A stretch of DNA of 64,000 nt from assembly GCF_001899645.1 (NCBI RefSeq), contig NZ_MKVV01000063.1, forward strand, positions 17,018-81,017. Direction: 5' to 3'. Source of the DNA: Pseudonocardia sp. 73-21. GTDB lineage: Bacteria; Actinomycetota; Actinomycetes; Mycobacteriales; Pseudonocardiaceae. Under the pieces are notes generated by a model. The model worked only from the letters and a program-made list of their open reading frames with translations, did not search any database and was not told the DNA's origin. Made by a program: the position numbers and the translations under genes. Of this stretch, positions 1 through 9,800 are shown one piece after another; positions within the stretch are counted from its first letter, which is position 1; every line of letters begins with the position of its first letter.

Positions 1-2088
1 ATCGCCGCCCTGCTGGCGAGCCCGGCCACCATCGGCGGCGATCCGGTGCGGCCCGGCGACGTCGCCGTGCTGGTGCGCACCAACGGCCAGGGCGCCATGA
101 TCCGCGACGCGCTGGGCGGCGCCGGCGTGCCCGCGGTGCTGTCGGGCACGGCCAGCGTGTTCGGCACCCCCGTCGCCCGCGAGTGGCTGGTGCTGCTGGA
201 GGCGTGCGAACAGCCCCGGCTGGCCCGGCTGCGCGCGGCCGCGCTCACCTGCTTCCTCGGCCACACCGTCGAGGAGCTGTGCGGCCCCGGCGCCGACGAC
301 CTGCTCGACCGCCTCGGCACCGCCATCCGGTCCTGGGCCACGGCCTGGCACGACAAGGGCGTCGCGGCGTTGCTGGAGGCCGTCACCGCCGACACGGCGC
401 TGCCGAGGCGCCTGCTCGCCCGCACCGCCGGCGAGCGGCTGCTCACCGACCTGCGGCACATCGCCCAGTCGCTGCACGCGGCCGCCGTGGACGGCCACCT
501 CGGCCCGGCCGCCCTGGTCGACTGGCTGCGTCACCGCATCGACGAGGCCGCGGTCGACGTCGGCACCGAGCGCAGCAGGCGGCTGGAGTCCGACGCCGCC
601 GCCGTCCAGATCATCACCATCCACCGCAGCAAGGGGCTGGAGTTCCCGGTGGTGTACGTCCCGTACGCCTGGGACCGGTTCGTGCCCGATCCCACGGTGC
701 CGCTGCTGCACGACGGGCCGGCGCGGGTGCTCGACGTCGGCGGCGAGACGGGCGAGGGCTGGAAGGAGCGCTGCGCGAAACATCGCGCGGAGGAGGCGAG
801 CGAGGATCTCCGCCTGCTCTACGTGGCGCTGACCAGGGCGAAGTGCCAGGTGGTCACGTGGTGGGTGCCGTCCACCACCACGGCGTCGGCGCCGCTGCAC
901 CGCCTGCTGATCGGCCGCCCGGTGCCGGGCACCGAGCCCGCCGAGAGCTACCGGATCCCGGCCGACACCGCGGCCCTCGACGCGCTGCGCGGTCTCTCGT
1001 CGTCGGTGCTCGCCGTGGAGGAGGTGGGGCTGCGGCCCGCCCCGGCCTTCACGCCGCGGAACGCGGGCCCCACCGCCCTCGAGGCCGCGGTGTTCGACCG
1101 GGAGATCGACCGGCAGTGGCGCCGCACCTCGTACTCGGGGCTGACGGCCACGGCCGGCCACCACGGCCCCTCGGTGGCGAGCGAGCCGGACGTGCCCGTC
1201 ACGGAGGACGAGGCCGACATCGAGATCGGGGCGGACGTGTCCACGGTGGACGCCGTGCCGTCCCCGATGGCCGACCTGCCGCTGGGCACCGGGTTCGGCA
1301 CGCTCGTGCACGCCGTGTTCGAGACCGCCGACCTCACCGCGCCCGACCTGCTCGGCGAGCTCACCGCCCACTGCACCGAGCAGCTGGTCCGCAACCCGGT
1401 GGCCGGCATCGACGTCGCCGGTCTCGCCGCGGCCCTGCTTCCCGCGGCGCGCACCCCGCTCGGGCCGCTCGCCGGAGGTCTGCGGCTGGCCGACATCGCC
1501 CCGCGCGACCGGCTCGCGGAGCTGGACTTCGAGCTGCCGCTGGCCGGTGGGGAACACACGCTGCGTCGGGTGGTCCTCGGTGAGCTCGCCCCGGTGCTGC
1601 GCCGCCACCTCGCCACCGACGACCCGCTGCACGCCTACCCCGACGCCCTGGAGTCGGTGGCGCTGCGGGAGCAGCCGCTGCGCGGCTACCTCACGGGCAG
1701 CATCGACGCCGTGCTCCGGCTGCCGGGCGGCACGTACGTGGTGGTCGACTACAAGACCAACTGGCTGGGCCCCTTCGCCGCGGAGGGCCGTGAGCCGCTC
1801 ACGTCGGCGCACTACACGCCCGACCGCCTGGCCGAGGCCATGATCGGCGCCAACTACCCGCTGCAGTCGCTGCTCTACGGCGTGGCCCTGCACCGCTACC
1901 TGCGCTGGCGGCTGCCCGGCTACGCACCGCAGAGGCATCTGGGCGGCTCGCTCTACCTGTTCGTGCGCGGCATGTGCGGCGAGGCCACCCCGGTGGTCGA
2001 CGGCACGCCGTGCGGCGTGTTCGGGTGGAGCCCACCCCCCGCGCTGATCGTGGAGCTGTCGGACCTGCTCGCCGGAGGTGCGGCGTGA
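1..2088 (+). CDS. recB: RecB, exonuclease V beta subunit (C-terminal part; 5' end outside window)
   Basis: The reading frame is open from base 1, so this is the C-terminal 695 residues of a longer protein. It carries the C-terminal half of the UvrD/Rep-type helicase, with VRPGDVAVLVRT near the beginning, IHRSKGLEFPVVYV (bases about 620-660) and LLYVALTRAK (about 815-845). A C-terminal RecB nuclease domain follows, with GTLVHAVFE and the signature VVDYKTNWLG near base 1750, whose Asp and Lys are the metal-dependent nuclease residues. In the RecBCD complex this subunit is the 3'-5' helicase and only nuclease, processing double-strand ends. It overlaps recD by GTGA; recC is expected just upstream. 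The first visible GTG (base 46) is internal, not the start. Confidence 0.93.
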   Translation: MAALLASPATIGGDPVRPGDVAVLVRTNGQGAMIRDALGGAGVPAVLSGTASVFGTPVAREWLVLLEACEQPRLARLRAAALTCFLGHTVEELCGPGADDLLDRLGTAIRSWATAWHDKGVAALLEAVTADTALPRRLLARTAGERLLTDLRHIAQSLHAAAVDGHLGPAALVDWLRHRIDEAAVDVGTERSRRLESDAAAVQIITIHRSKGLEFPVVYVPYAWDRFVPDPTVPLLHDGPARVLDVGGETGEGWKERCAKHRAEEASEDLRLLYVALTRAKCQVVTWWVPSTTTASAPLHRLLIGRPVPGTEPAESYRIPADTAALDALRGLSSSVLAVEEVGLRPAPAFTPRNAGPTALEAAVFDREIDRQWRRTSYSGLTATAGHHGPSVASEPDVPVTEDEADIEIGADVSTVDAVPSPMADLPLGTGFGTLVHAVFETADLTAPDLLGELTAHCTEQLVRNPVAGIDVAGLAAALLPAARTPLGPLAGGLRLADIAPRDRLAELDFELPLAGGEHTLRRVVLGELAPVLRRHLATDDPLHAYPDALESVALREQPLRGYLTGSIDAVLRLPGGTYVVVDYKTNWLGPFAAEGREPLTSAHYTPDRLAEAMIGANYPLQSLLYGVALHRYLRWRLPGYAPQRHLGGSLYLFVRGMCGEATPVVDGTPCGVFGWSPPPALIVELSDLLAGGAA

Positions 2089-3914
2089 CCATCACCACCG
2101 GGGTCGAGAGGTGGGGCGTCCACGATCTCGGCGATCCGCTCGTCGCCCACTCCGCGTCCGGGCTGCTCCACGCCTTCAACGCCGCGGGCGTGCTCTCGTC
2201 GTCCGACGTGCACGTGGCCACCCGGCTCGGGCGGCTCGGCGGCGAGCCCTCGGAGGTGGTGCTGCTCGCCGCGGCTCTCGCGGTGCGGGCCGTGCGGCTG
2301 GGGTCGGTGTGCGTCGATCTCGCCGCCGTCAGCCACACGGTGCTGGGCGAGGGCGACGTGGTCGTCGACGTCTCGGCCCTGCCCTGGCCCGAGCCCACGG
2401 CGTGGCTGGCGGCCTGCACAGCCGGACCGCTGGTGGCCGACGGCGCCGACGCCCCCGCCGGACGGCCGCTGCGGCTGGTGGACGGGCTGCTGTACCTGGA
2501 GCGCTACTGGGGCGAGGAGGAGCAGGTCCGCCGCTCGCTGCAGGAACGCGCCGCCGCCGCGCCACCGGACGTCGACCTGCCGGCGCTGCGGGCGAGCCTC
2601 GCGCGGCACTTCCCCGACGAGCACTCCACCCGCCAGCGCCTCGCGGCCGCGGTCGGCACGCTGCGCCGCGTCACCGTGCTGGCCGGCGGACCGGGCACCG
2701 GCAAGACCACCACCGTCGCCCGGCTGCTCGCCGTGATCGCCGAGCAGCCCGGGCCGCCGCCCCGCATCGCGCTGGCCGCCCCCACCGGCAAGGCGGCGGC
2801 ACGGTTGCAGGAGGCCGTGGCGGGCGAGCTCGCCACTCCCGGTGTCTCCGGCGACCTGCGGGTTCCCGAGGCGTCCACGCTGCACCGGCTGCTGGGCTGG
2901 CGGCCCGGCGGACGCTACCGCTACGACCACACGCAACGGCTGCCCTTCGACGTGGTGGTGGTGGACGAGACGTCGATGGTGTCGCTCACGATGATGGCCC
3001 GCCTGCTCGACGCCGTGCGCCCCACGTCCCGGCTGGTGCTGGTCGGCGATCCCGACCAGCTCGCGTCGGTCGAGGCGGGCGCCGTGCTGGGCGACCTGGC
3101 CCGGGCCCCCGGCCGCCCCGAACCGGCGCTGAACACCGCCCTGACCGGGCTCGGCCTGCCGTCCGACGTGGTCAACGGCGTGGTCACCCTCGACCACGTG
3201 TGGCGGTTCGGCGGCGCCATCGCCGCGTTCGCGAAGGCCGTGCAGGCGGGCGACGCCGACACCGCCCTCACGCTGCTGCGCTCGGGCGCCGACGACCTGG
3301 CGCTCGACGATCCCGCCGACCTGGCCCCCGTCCGCCACGACGTGGTGGAGGCCGGCCACACGCTCACCCGGGCGGCCCGCGAGGGCCGCACCGACGACGC
3401 GCTCGCCGCGCTGGAGCGCCACCGCGTGCTGTGCGCCCACCGCCGCGGCCCCTGGGGCGTGGCGCGGTGGACCGGGGAGAGCGAACGCTGGCTCGCAACA
3501 GCTCCGGCGGAAGGTCCCTGGTACGCGGGCCGACCCGTGCTGGTCACCGCCAACGACTACGACACGGGCCTGTTCAACGGCGACACCGGCGTGGTCGTCG
3601 AGCGCCCCGAAGGGCTGCGCGTGGCCTTCGCCCGCGGCGGCCCGCCCACGCTCTATCCGCCGTCACGCCTGTCGGAGGTGGCCACCGTGCACGCCATGAC
3701 CGTGCACCGCGGGCAGGGCAGCCAGTTCCGCCGGGTCACCGTGGTGCTGCCACCGGCCGAGTCCCCGCTGCTCACCCGCGAGCTGCTCTACACCGCGGTC
3801 ACGCGCGCGCGGGAGTTCGTGCGCATCGTCGGCACGGAGGACGCCGTGCGCGCGGCCGTCGAGCGGCCGGTGGCGCGGGCCAGCGGGCTGCGGCAGCGGC
3901 TGGCGTCGCCGTGA
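2085..3914 (+). CDS. recD: RecD, exonuclease V alpha subunit
   Basis: 609 residues from a GTG that overlaps the recB stop (GTGA), the usual sign of translational coupling. RecD is the 5'-3' helicase of RecBCD. An N-terminal cap of about 190 residues precedes Walker A, GGPGTGKTTT (near base 2690). The SF1B motifs APTGKAAARL, VVVDETSMV (Walker B), LVGDPDQLASVEAG and, near the end, VHAMTVHRGQGSQF and LLYTAVTRAR are all present. Length and motif order fit a full RecD; an in-frame GTG at 1974 would lie inside recB and is ignored. The region around residues 460-470 departs slightly from textbook RecD spacing but no frame change is seen. Confidence 0.93.
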   Translation: MTITTGVERWGVHDLGDPLVAHSASGLLHAFNAAGVLSSSDVHVATRLGRLGGEPSEVVLLAAALAVRAVRLGSVCVDLAAVSHTVLGEGDVVVDVSALPWPEPTAWLAACTAGPLVADGADAPAGRPLRLVDGLLYLERYWGEEEQVRRSLQERAAAAPPDVDLPALRASLARHFPDEHSTRQRLAAAVGTLRRVTVLAGGPGTGKTTTVARLLAVIAEQPGPPPRIALAAPTGKAAARLQEAVAGELATPGVSGDLRVPEASTLHRLLGWRPGGRYRYDHTQRLPFDVVVVDETSMVSLTMMARLLDAVRPTSRLVLVGDPDQLASVEAGAVLGDLARAPGRPEPALNTALTGLGLPSDVVNGVVTLDHVWRFGGAIAAFAKAVQAGDADTALTLLRSGADDLALDDPADLAPVRHDVVEAGHTLTRAAREGRTDDALAALERHRVLCAHRRGPWGVARWTGESERWLATAPAEGPWYAGRPVLVTANDYDTGLFNGDTGVVVERPEGLRVAFARGGPPTLYPPSRLSEVATVHAMTVHRGQGSQFRRVTVVLPPAESPLLTRELLYTAVTRAREFVRIVGTEDAVRAAVERPVARASGLRQRLASP

Positions 3915-3932
3915 ACGTCGGCCGGCCCCTGA

Positions 3933-4157
3933 TCAGTGCTGGCGGCGCGACTGGATACCGCGGCTGGAGTCCCACGTGCCCGTGTCCGGGCGCTGGTGCT
4001 CCGGCACGCGCGGCTCCGTGCAGCCGGCCGTGTGCACGTAGGCGTGGTTCCACGTGATGGAGCCGTCGGGCAGGACCGTGTCGATGTGGGCGAGGCTCAC
4101 GACGTTCTCCTCGCCGTCCTCGACCGGTGAGAAGCAGCGCTCACAGAGCATGACCAT
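3933..4157 (-). CDS. Small Cys-containing protein of unknown function
   Basis: 74 residues, MVMLCERCFSP at the N-terminus. The start at 4157 is chosen because GGAG lies 7 nt upstream; the longer frame (to 4241) has no such site. The CxxC at residues 5-8 and a further Cys in HTAGC could form a zinc-ribbon-like site. The LAHID and ITWNHAYVHT segments resemble small proteins widespread in actinobacteria, but no function is known to me. It is convergent with recD, with 18 bp between the stops. The protein is too short for an enzyme; a metal-binding or structural role is only a guess. Confidence 0.7.
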   Translation of the reverse strand: MVMLCERCFSPVEDGEENVVSLAHIDTVLPDGSITWNHAYVHTAGCTEPRVPEHQRPDTGTWDSSRGIQSRRQH

Positions 4158-4277
4158 GATGAATCTCCGACCCGTCGTTCGGGGGGAGGGTGTGGTCGGC
4201 GCTGACTCTCGTACCACCCGGTGAAGGGTCCAGTGTCTCATCCTGAGATGCCCGGGCCTACGTGGCGTGCCCCACCG

Positions 4278-4964
4278 TCACGGTCGGGGCACGACCTCGC
4301 CGTCCACCACCTGGTGCCCGAGCGACATGTGCGCCGGGAACGTGTGCCGCGCGTAGGTGGCGATGGTGCGGCAGCTCAGCGCGTCGACCCCCGCGCCGAT
4401 GGGCCCGCCGACCAGCGGAACGAGCTTGCCGAGGTTGGCCACGCCCTTCGCCCCGGCACTGGCCACGAGCTTGTAGCCGATGCGCTTGTTGATCTCGACG
4501 AGCAGCCGCGCCGAGACCTTCTCCAGCGCCGCCGCCGCGGACCGGCGCCCCACCTCGATGCCCGCGCGGCGCAGCACCCCCGCCCCGGCGCTCCCGAGCA
4601 GGGAGACGAGGACGGCGCTGCGCACCTCGGCCGTGCCGATGTCGTAGCCGCGCAGGTGGGCGACGCCCGCCGACATGCGCGTGGCCACCACGTACAGCCC
4701 GGCGGTCGCCGCGGGCACCGCGATCGGCAGCGTGACGATGCCGCCGAGCCCGGTGACGAACCCGGACATCGCCGCCAGCCGCACGTGCGACGCGACGAGC
4801 CGCCCCACAGCGGCCTCGCGGTCCCCACCCGTGGCGACGAGGTGCTCGTCGGCGATCTGCGCGGCCCCGCCGAGCGGCCCGCCGCCGTTCACGCCGAGCT
4901 CGATGACCTGGTCGATCAGGCGCTCGCCCAGCGCCGCGAACCGGTCGTCCATGGCCGCCATCAT
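4278..4964 (-). CDS. EcsC family protein
   Basis: About 228 residues starting MMAAMDDRF. The body matches the EcsC family: a Gly/Ala-rich, amphipathic N-terminal half (GFVTGLGGIVTLPIAVPAATAGLYVVATRM near residues 72-102) and a C-terminal part with KRIGYKLV, LVPLVGGPIGAGVD and the HTFPAHMSLG tail typical of the actinobacterial members. EcsC proteins are thought to be membrane-associated and their biochemical role is unknown. GGGG lies 4-7 nt before the two possible ATGs (4964, 4961). The same frame stays open to 5375 with good third-position GC, so a longer N-terminus cannot be excluded; homologues usually begin near the chosen start. Confidence 0.75.
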   Translation of the reverse strand: MMAAMDDRFAALGERLIDQVIELGVNGGGPLGGAAQIADEHLVATGGDREAAVGRLVASHVRLAAMSGFVTGLGGIVTLPIAVPAATAGLYVVATRMSAGVAHLRGYDIGTAEVRSAVLVSLLGSAGAGVLRRAGIEVGRRSAAAALEKVSARLLVEINKRIGYKLVASAGAKGVANLGKLVPLVGGPIGAGVDALSCRTIATYARHTFPAHMSLGHQVVDGEVVPRP

Positions 4965-5400
4965 CGCACCCCGCCGTCCGGCGCCATGGTGGATTCCGTG
5001 GAAGTTGCCTGCAGGGATCTCTCCGCTCTGTTCGGCGACCTGGTCCGGCCCGAGACCGAGCTCTGGGAGGTCGTGTACGCCCGCGGGGCACTGCGTCCGC
5101 CGGTCCGACCCCGACGACCGCCGCTCGTCGGGGACGGGGAACTCGTTGCGCTTCACCGCGAGGGTCTCCTCGCACTCCGCGACGGGCATCGGCGGTGTCG
5201 GCCGCAGGGCGTGGGAGGCCGGAGCCCGCGACGGTCCGGAGGATCTCGCCGCCGCGGGCGACATCGCGGTTGCCGTGCCCGGTGTGGACGGCCGTACTCG
5301 TGATCGGATGGTGACACGGAGACTCCCGCGGCGTGGGCGATGTACGCACCCTCCGGGTGAACCTCCGGCGATCATGGGCCCGCCGCCCTACCGTCACGCC
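4965..5400. other. 436-bp interval with no secure gene
   Basis: Between the divergent EcsC gene and the next plus-strand gene. Two weak readings exist: an in-frame N-terminal extension of EcsC on the minus strand (from an ATG near 5189), and a plus-strand ORF at 4986-5303 whose GC3 is good for about 60 codons and then decays. Neither resembles a family I know and neither has a clear ribosome binding site. It may be a remnant or simply a long promoter region. Confidence 0.4.
5389..5394 (+). promoter_or_regulatory. Leaderless -10 box (TACCGT)
   Basis: TACCGT ends 6 nt before the ATG at 5401, with no Shine-Dalgarno sequence. This is the arrangement of leaderless actinobacterial transcripts and is the reason for choosing that start over the in-frame ATG at 5374. 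Confidence 0.5.
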
Positions 5401-5853
5401 ATGGGCGGATGCTGGACGGAGGTGTTCCGGCACGGGCAGTGGGGTCCCGCCGTGTTCGAGTGCCTGCCCGGGCACCGGGCCACCGTGCGTGACTGGGCGC
5501 TGCGCCAGCGCGTGCCCCGCGCGTCGCCGCGTGAGCTGCACCTGCCCGACGTCGACGCGTGGGCGGTGCTGGACGGCGGCATCACCAGCATCCACGGCTA
5601 CGGCCTGACGTCGCTGCCGTGCGGGGTGCGGGTGGTGGGCTTCCCGACCTTCCGCCTGCTGCTGGCCGAGCTGGGCCTGGCCGGCCCGCTGCTCCCGTTC
5701 CCCGGCGAGACGGTGCTCGAACCGGACGAGCTGCGCCGCAGGCACAGGAGCCCGGAGGCGAGGAGCGCGGCAGCCGTCGAACAGGCCGAGCTCCTGGCGG
5801 CCTGTCGCGACGCGGTCCTGCTGCGCTGGGTGGCCACCACGCTGGTGGGCTGA
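5401..5853 (+). CDS. Hypothetical protein, 150 residues
   Basis: Begins MGGCWTEVFRHG; no family recognised. It is a soluble protein rich in Leu and Arg, with one CLPGH segment, a central GFPTFRLLLAELGLAG helix-like stretch and a charged C-terminal helix containing EARSAAAVEQAELLAA. No signal peptide or membrane segment is visible. A -10-like TACCGT directly upstream suggests leaderless transcription. It is convergent with the NurA-like gene and separated from it by a strong hairpin, so the two do not form an operon. Codon usage fits a real gene. Confidence 0.65.
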   Translation: MGGCWTEVFRHGQWGPAVFECLPGHRATVRDWALRQRVPRASPRELHLPDVDAWAVLDGGITSIHGYGLTSLPCGVRVVGFPTFRLLLAELGLAGPLLPFPGETVLEPDELRRRHRSPEARSAAAVEQAELLAACRDAVLLRWVATTLVG

Positions 5854-5860
5854 TCTCCCT

Positions 5861-5887
5861 CCGACGAACGGCACGGCCGTTCGTCGG
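5861..5887. terminator. Perfect 12-bp stem hairpin between convergent genes
   Basis: CCGACGAACGGC, a 3-nt loop (ACG), then its exact reverse complement. It sits in the 37 bp between the stop of the hypothetical gene (plus) and the stop of the nurA-like gene (minus). No T-run follows, as is common in high-GC genomes; probably a bidirectional terminator. Confidence 0.75.
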
Positions 5888-5890
5888 TAC

Positions 5891-6859
5891 CTACGCCGTC
5901 GCCGCCGCCCGGCGGAGGGCCCGGTACATCAGTTTCGGGTCGCCCAGGCGTCTCCGGAGCTGGCGCTCCAGGCCGGCGATCGGGTACAGGTTCTGGGGTG
6001 CGCGGGAATCCTTGTACTCCGTGGACGCGAAGCGGATCAGGCTGCCCTGGCTGACCCCCGCGAGCACGACGGCCTCGGCCGGCGCCAGCTGCCCGCTGCA
6101 CTCCACGCGGGCCACCCCGGCCCACGGCGAGCCCGGGGCGCACGGCAGCCGCAGGTACCAGGTGAACCGCTGCGCGAGCAGGTCCTGGGCCGCGCTGCCG
6201 AGACGGAACACCGGCGTGCGCTGCCCGGACCCCAGGGCGGCGACGATGCCGCCCAGCTCGGTGGGCAGGTAGGTCTTGTCGTGGGTCTTCACGAAGCCGA
6301 CGGCGCGCGGCAGGTGCTGGCGGCCACGCAGCGGACCATCGACGACGAGCAGGTCGTCGGCCACCCCGTGGTCGGCGCGGGCCTGGGCCGCGGCCAGCAG
6401 CTCGACCTCGGCCATGGACCGCTGCACGGCGAGGCTCAGCACCTGGGTGGGGTCGGCGCCGGGCCGCGCCGGGGTGTGGCTGAACCGGTAGGACCCCGCA
6501 CCGGTGTCGACGTCGGCGCCGGCGGCCACCGTGGAGAACAGCCCGCGCCGCACGTGCGCGGCCACGAGGTGCGCGCCGCCGTCCGGGCAGCTGCAGACGA
6601 CGCCCGCCGCGTAGGTGGCGCACAGCGCGGGCGAGGCGACGCCCTGCCCCTCGTCCACCCACACCTGGGCGTCGATGCGCCGCACCCCGTCGACGAACAG
6701 GACGGCCTCGGGCGGCACCAGCGACCGGTCCGGGTCGATGGGCGCCCAGCGCTCGACAGGCACCTCGACGCCCGTGTCGATCTCGGCGCTGGACTCGGCC
6801 AGCTCCCCGTCCACACTCGCCCCGTACGAGGGGTCCCACGGATCCACGGTGAACTTCAC
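5891..6859 (-). CDS. NurA-like nuclease domain protein
   Basis: 322 residues. The layout matches NurA (DNA double-strand-break repair 5'-3' nuclease): an N-terminal LFVDGVRR (residues about 54-61, the first Asp-Gly motif that binds metal), a middle LLVVDGPL followed by VGFVKTHDKTYLP (residues about 175-205; Asp-Gly plus the conserved Lys motif), and a C-terminal segment with LIRFASTEYKDSRAPQNLYPIAGLE. It is the last gene of the sbcD-sbcC strand, 7 nt after sbcC, so probably co-transcribed. In archaea NurA works with the HerA helicase and Mre11-Rad50 to resect ends; here a herA-like gene and sbcCD are on the same strand. Family assignment rests on motifs and context, not on an alignment. Confidence 0.72.
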   Translation of the reverse strand: MKFTVDPWDPSYGASVDGELAESSAEIDTGVEVPVERWAPIDPDRSLVPPEAVLFVDGVRRIDAQVWVDEGQGVASPALCATYAAGVVCSCPDGGAHLVAAHVRRGLFSTVAAGADVDTGAGSYRFSHTPARPGADPTQVLSLAVQRSMAEVELLAAAQARADHGVADDLLVVDGPLRGRQHLPRAVGFVKTHDKTYLPTELGGIVAALGSGQRTPVFRLGSAAQDLLAQRFTWYLRLPCAPGSPWAGVARVECSGQLAPAEAVVLAGVSQGSLIRFASTEYKDSRAPQNLYPIAGLERQLRRRLGDPKLMYRALRRAAATA

Positions 6860-6866
6860 GGGAACT

Positions 6867-9800
6867 TCACATGCCCTCCCGCACCACCGACGACGTGCGC
6901 TGGTCCCGGCTGACCGCGAACCGCACCGGCACCCGCTCGGCCAGCGCGGGCACGTGCGTGATCACGCCGACGACGCGGTCGCCGCGGGTGGCCAGGTTCT
7001 CCAGCGTGCTCGCGACGACCTCGAGGTTGGCCTCGTCCAGGGTGCCGAAGCCCTCGTCCAGGAAGATCGACTCCAGGCGGGCCGCCCCCTGCGCCGCGAG
7101 GCTCGACATCTGCGACGACAGCGCGAGGGCCAGCGCCAGGCTGGCCTGGAACGTCTCACCGCCGGAGAGCGTCTTGACCGGGCGGCGCGAGTCGGCGTCG
7201 GCGTGATCGATGATCAGGAACTCTCCGTTGTCGTGGGTGAGCTCGAACTGGCCGCCCGAGAGGTCGGCGAGGCTCCGTGACGCGTCGGCCACCAGCGCAT
7301 CGAGCGCCGACGCCACGAGCCAGCGCGGGAAGCCGTCGGAGCGCAGGAGGTTTCCCAGCAGCTTCGCGACCTGCTGGGCGGACTCGGCGGCGTCGCGGTC
7401 GGCCAGGATCGTGCCCGCCGACGCCCGGCGCTCGGCGATGCGCTCCTGCGCCGCCCGGGCCCGTTCCCGGGCCGCCGCGACGGAGGACTGGACGGCAGCG
7501 GGAAGCCGCGCCGACCCGACCGGCTCTCCGAGCGCCACGTCGTGGGTCGCCAGATCCTCGACGATGCGCTGCTCGACACCGGCGCGGGCGGCCCGGGCCT
7601 GCTCCGCCGACCGTTCCGCCTCGACCAGCCGCCCGGCCCGGGCGTCGGCCTCGGCGTGCGCCCATTCCGTGAGCGCGCTCCAGGCGGCGAGGAGATCGCG
7701 ACGGCCCACCGCGGGCGCGCCCAGCGGCACGAGCGCGTCGCGGGCCGACCGCAACGCCTCCGACGCGGCGGTGACCTCCAGCCCGACCTCGGCCACGAGA
7801 CGGTCGGCCGCACGTTGCGCGACCCGGGCGGCGCGCAGCTCGCCGTCGGCGGCGCGGGTGGCCGCCTCCAGCTCGGTGAGGCGCGCCAGTTCGGCGGCGG
7901 CCTCGGCGTCGGCGGGCGCAGCGGCGAGCGCCGCCCCGAGCTGCGTGAGCCGGTCGTCGATGCGGGTGACCGCGCCGGCGGCGTCCTGCTCGGCGCGGGC
8001 GGCGGCGGTCTCCTCGCGGTGCCGGTCGGCCGCGGCCCGTTCGGCGGCCGCCACGGCCTCCTCCGCGGTGACCCGCTCGGCCTCCGCAGCCGTGAACGCC
8101 GCGCGGGCCGCGGGCAGCTCACCGTCGCGGGCCGTGGCCTCGGCACGGGCCCACGACACCAGCGACGCCCAGCCCGCGAGCACGTCCTCCCCGGCCTCGA
8201 CGGCGGGTGCACCCAGCCCCACCAGCGGATCCCGCGCGGCACGCAGCGCGGCCGTGGCGGACTCGGCCTCGCGGCGGACGGCGTCGGCCTCCTGCGCTGC
8301 GGCCTCCCGCGCACGACGGGCGGCGCGGGCGGCCGCGTCGGCCTCCTCGACGGCGAGGGCGAGCCGGTCCAGCTCGGCCAGCGCGGCGTCGACGTCGGCG
8401 GGCGCGGCGGCGAGCGCGGTGCGCAGCCGCTCGAGCGCGGCGCCGATGCGGTCGGTCTCCCCCGCCGCGCGGGCGGCGGCCGCACGGGCCTCGCTCTCCG
8501 CCGCGCGGGCGGCGTCGTGCTCGCGAACCGCGGTGGTGACCGCGGCCTCGGCCGCGTCGAGCCCCGCCCGGTCGGCCTCGGGCAGCGGCGCGGGCAGCGT
8601 GACGACCGGCTGTGCACACACCGGGCAGTCGTGCCCCGCCACCAGCACCGGGCGCAGGGCGGCGGCCAGCTCGGAGCGCAGGTACCCGTCGCGCTGGGCC
8701 TGGCTGTGCTCGACGTGGGCGCCCGCGGCGGCCACCCGTTCCTCCGCCGCCGTGACGGCGGCCTGCGCGGCGGTGAGCCGGGCCGCGGCGTCCCGCTCCT
8801 CGGCGAGTGCGGCGTCGAGATCGCGGCGGTCGCGCCGGGCCTGCTCCAGCGGGCCCCTCGGCGGCGCCTCGGCCAGGGCGGCCCGGGCGCGGGTGTCGGC
8901 GGCCTCGGCCGCGGCCAGCGCCTCCTCGGCCCGCTCCAGCGCACCGGCGGCTCCGGACCGGCGCTGGTCGAGGGCGTCGAGGCCGGCGGGCAGGGTGGGG
9001 GTGCGCAGGGCGTCGCGCTCGGCGGCGAGCCGCCGGCCGGCCTCACGGGCCGCCTCCACCGCCGCCGCCGCGGTGTCGCGTGCCGCGCGTGCGGTGTCGA
9101 GGGCCGACCGGGCCGCGAGCGCCTCGCGGGCGGCCGTCTCCTCGGCGTGGCGGGTCTTGAGGTGACGCTCGCGGGCGCCCGGCAGCTCCGCCGTGAGCGC
9201 GGCGAGCTCCGCATGATCGCGACGGGCCTGCTCCAGCGGGCCGCGGGCGGGAGCGGCGGCGAGCTGCTCGCGCAGCGCCGTGTCGGCGGCCTCCGCCGCG
9301 GTGGCCGCCTCGGCCGCGGCCGTCGCGGCGTCGGAGGCCGTGCGCTGCCGGGCGTCGAGATCGGCGACGCCCGCCGGTACGGCCAGCGCGGCCAACCGGG
9401 AGCGCTCCTCGTGCAGGCCCGTGACCAGCGCGCAAGCGGCGTCGAGGGCCGCACCCGCCGCCGTCAGCTCGGGCAGCACGGCGTCCACCCGGGACGCCAG
9501 AGCGGTGAGCTCGTCGACCCGGGCGGCGGCGGCCTTCTCGGCGTCCTCGGTGGCGTCGGCGTAGGACCCCAGCTGCTCGGTGAGGATCTCCGCGCGCTGG
9601 CGCTGGGAGGCCGCCTCGCTGTTGGCCTCCTTCGCGATGACGTCGTAGACGCCCAGCCCGAGGATGCGCACCAGCTTCTCCTGGCGCTTGCGCGGCTCGG
9701 TGTGCAGGAACTCCGCGAACTCGCCCTGGGGCAGCACGACGCACGTGGTGAAATCGCCGAAGGGCAGGCCCAGCAGTTCCTCGACGGCCTTCGTGACGGG

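Noticed and set aside
183..1583. Long Arg/Ala/Pro-rich open frames opposite or offset to recB and many other genes
   Set aside because: They are antisense or frame shadows of high-GC genes; amino-acid content is Arg/Ala/Pro/Gly with no conserved motifs.
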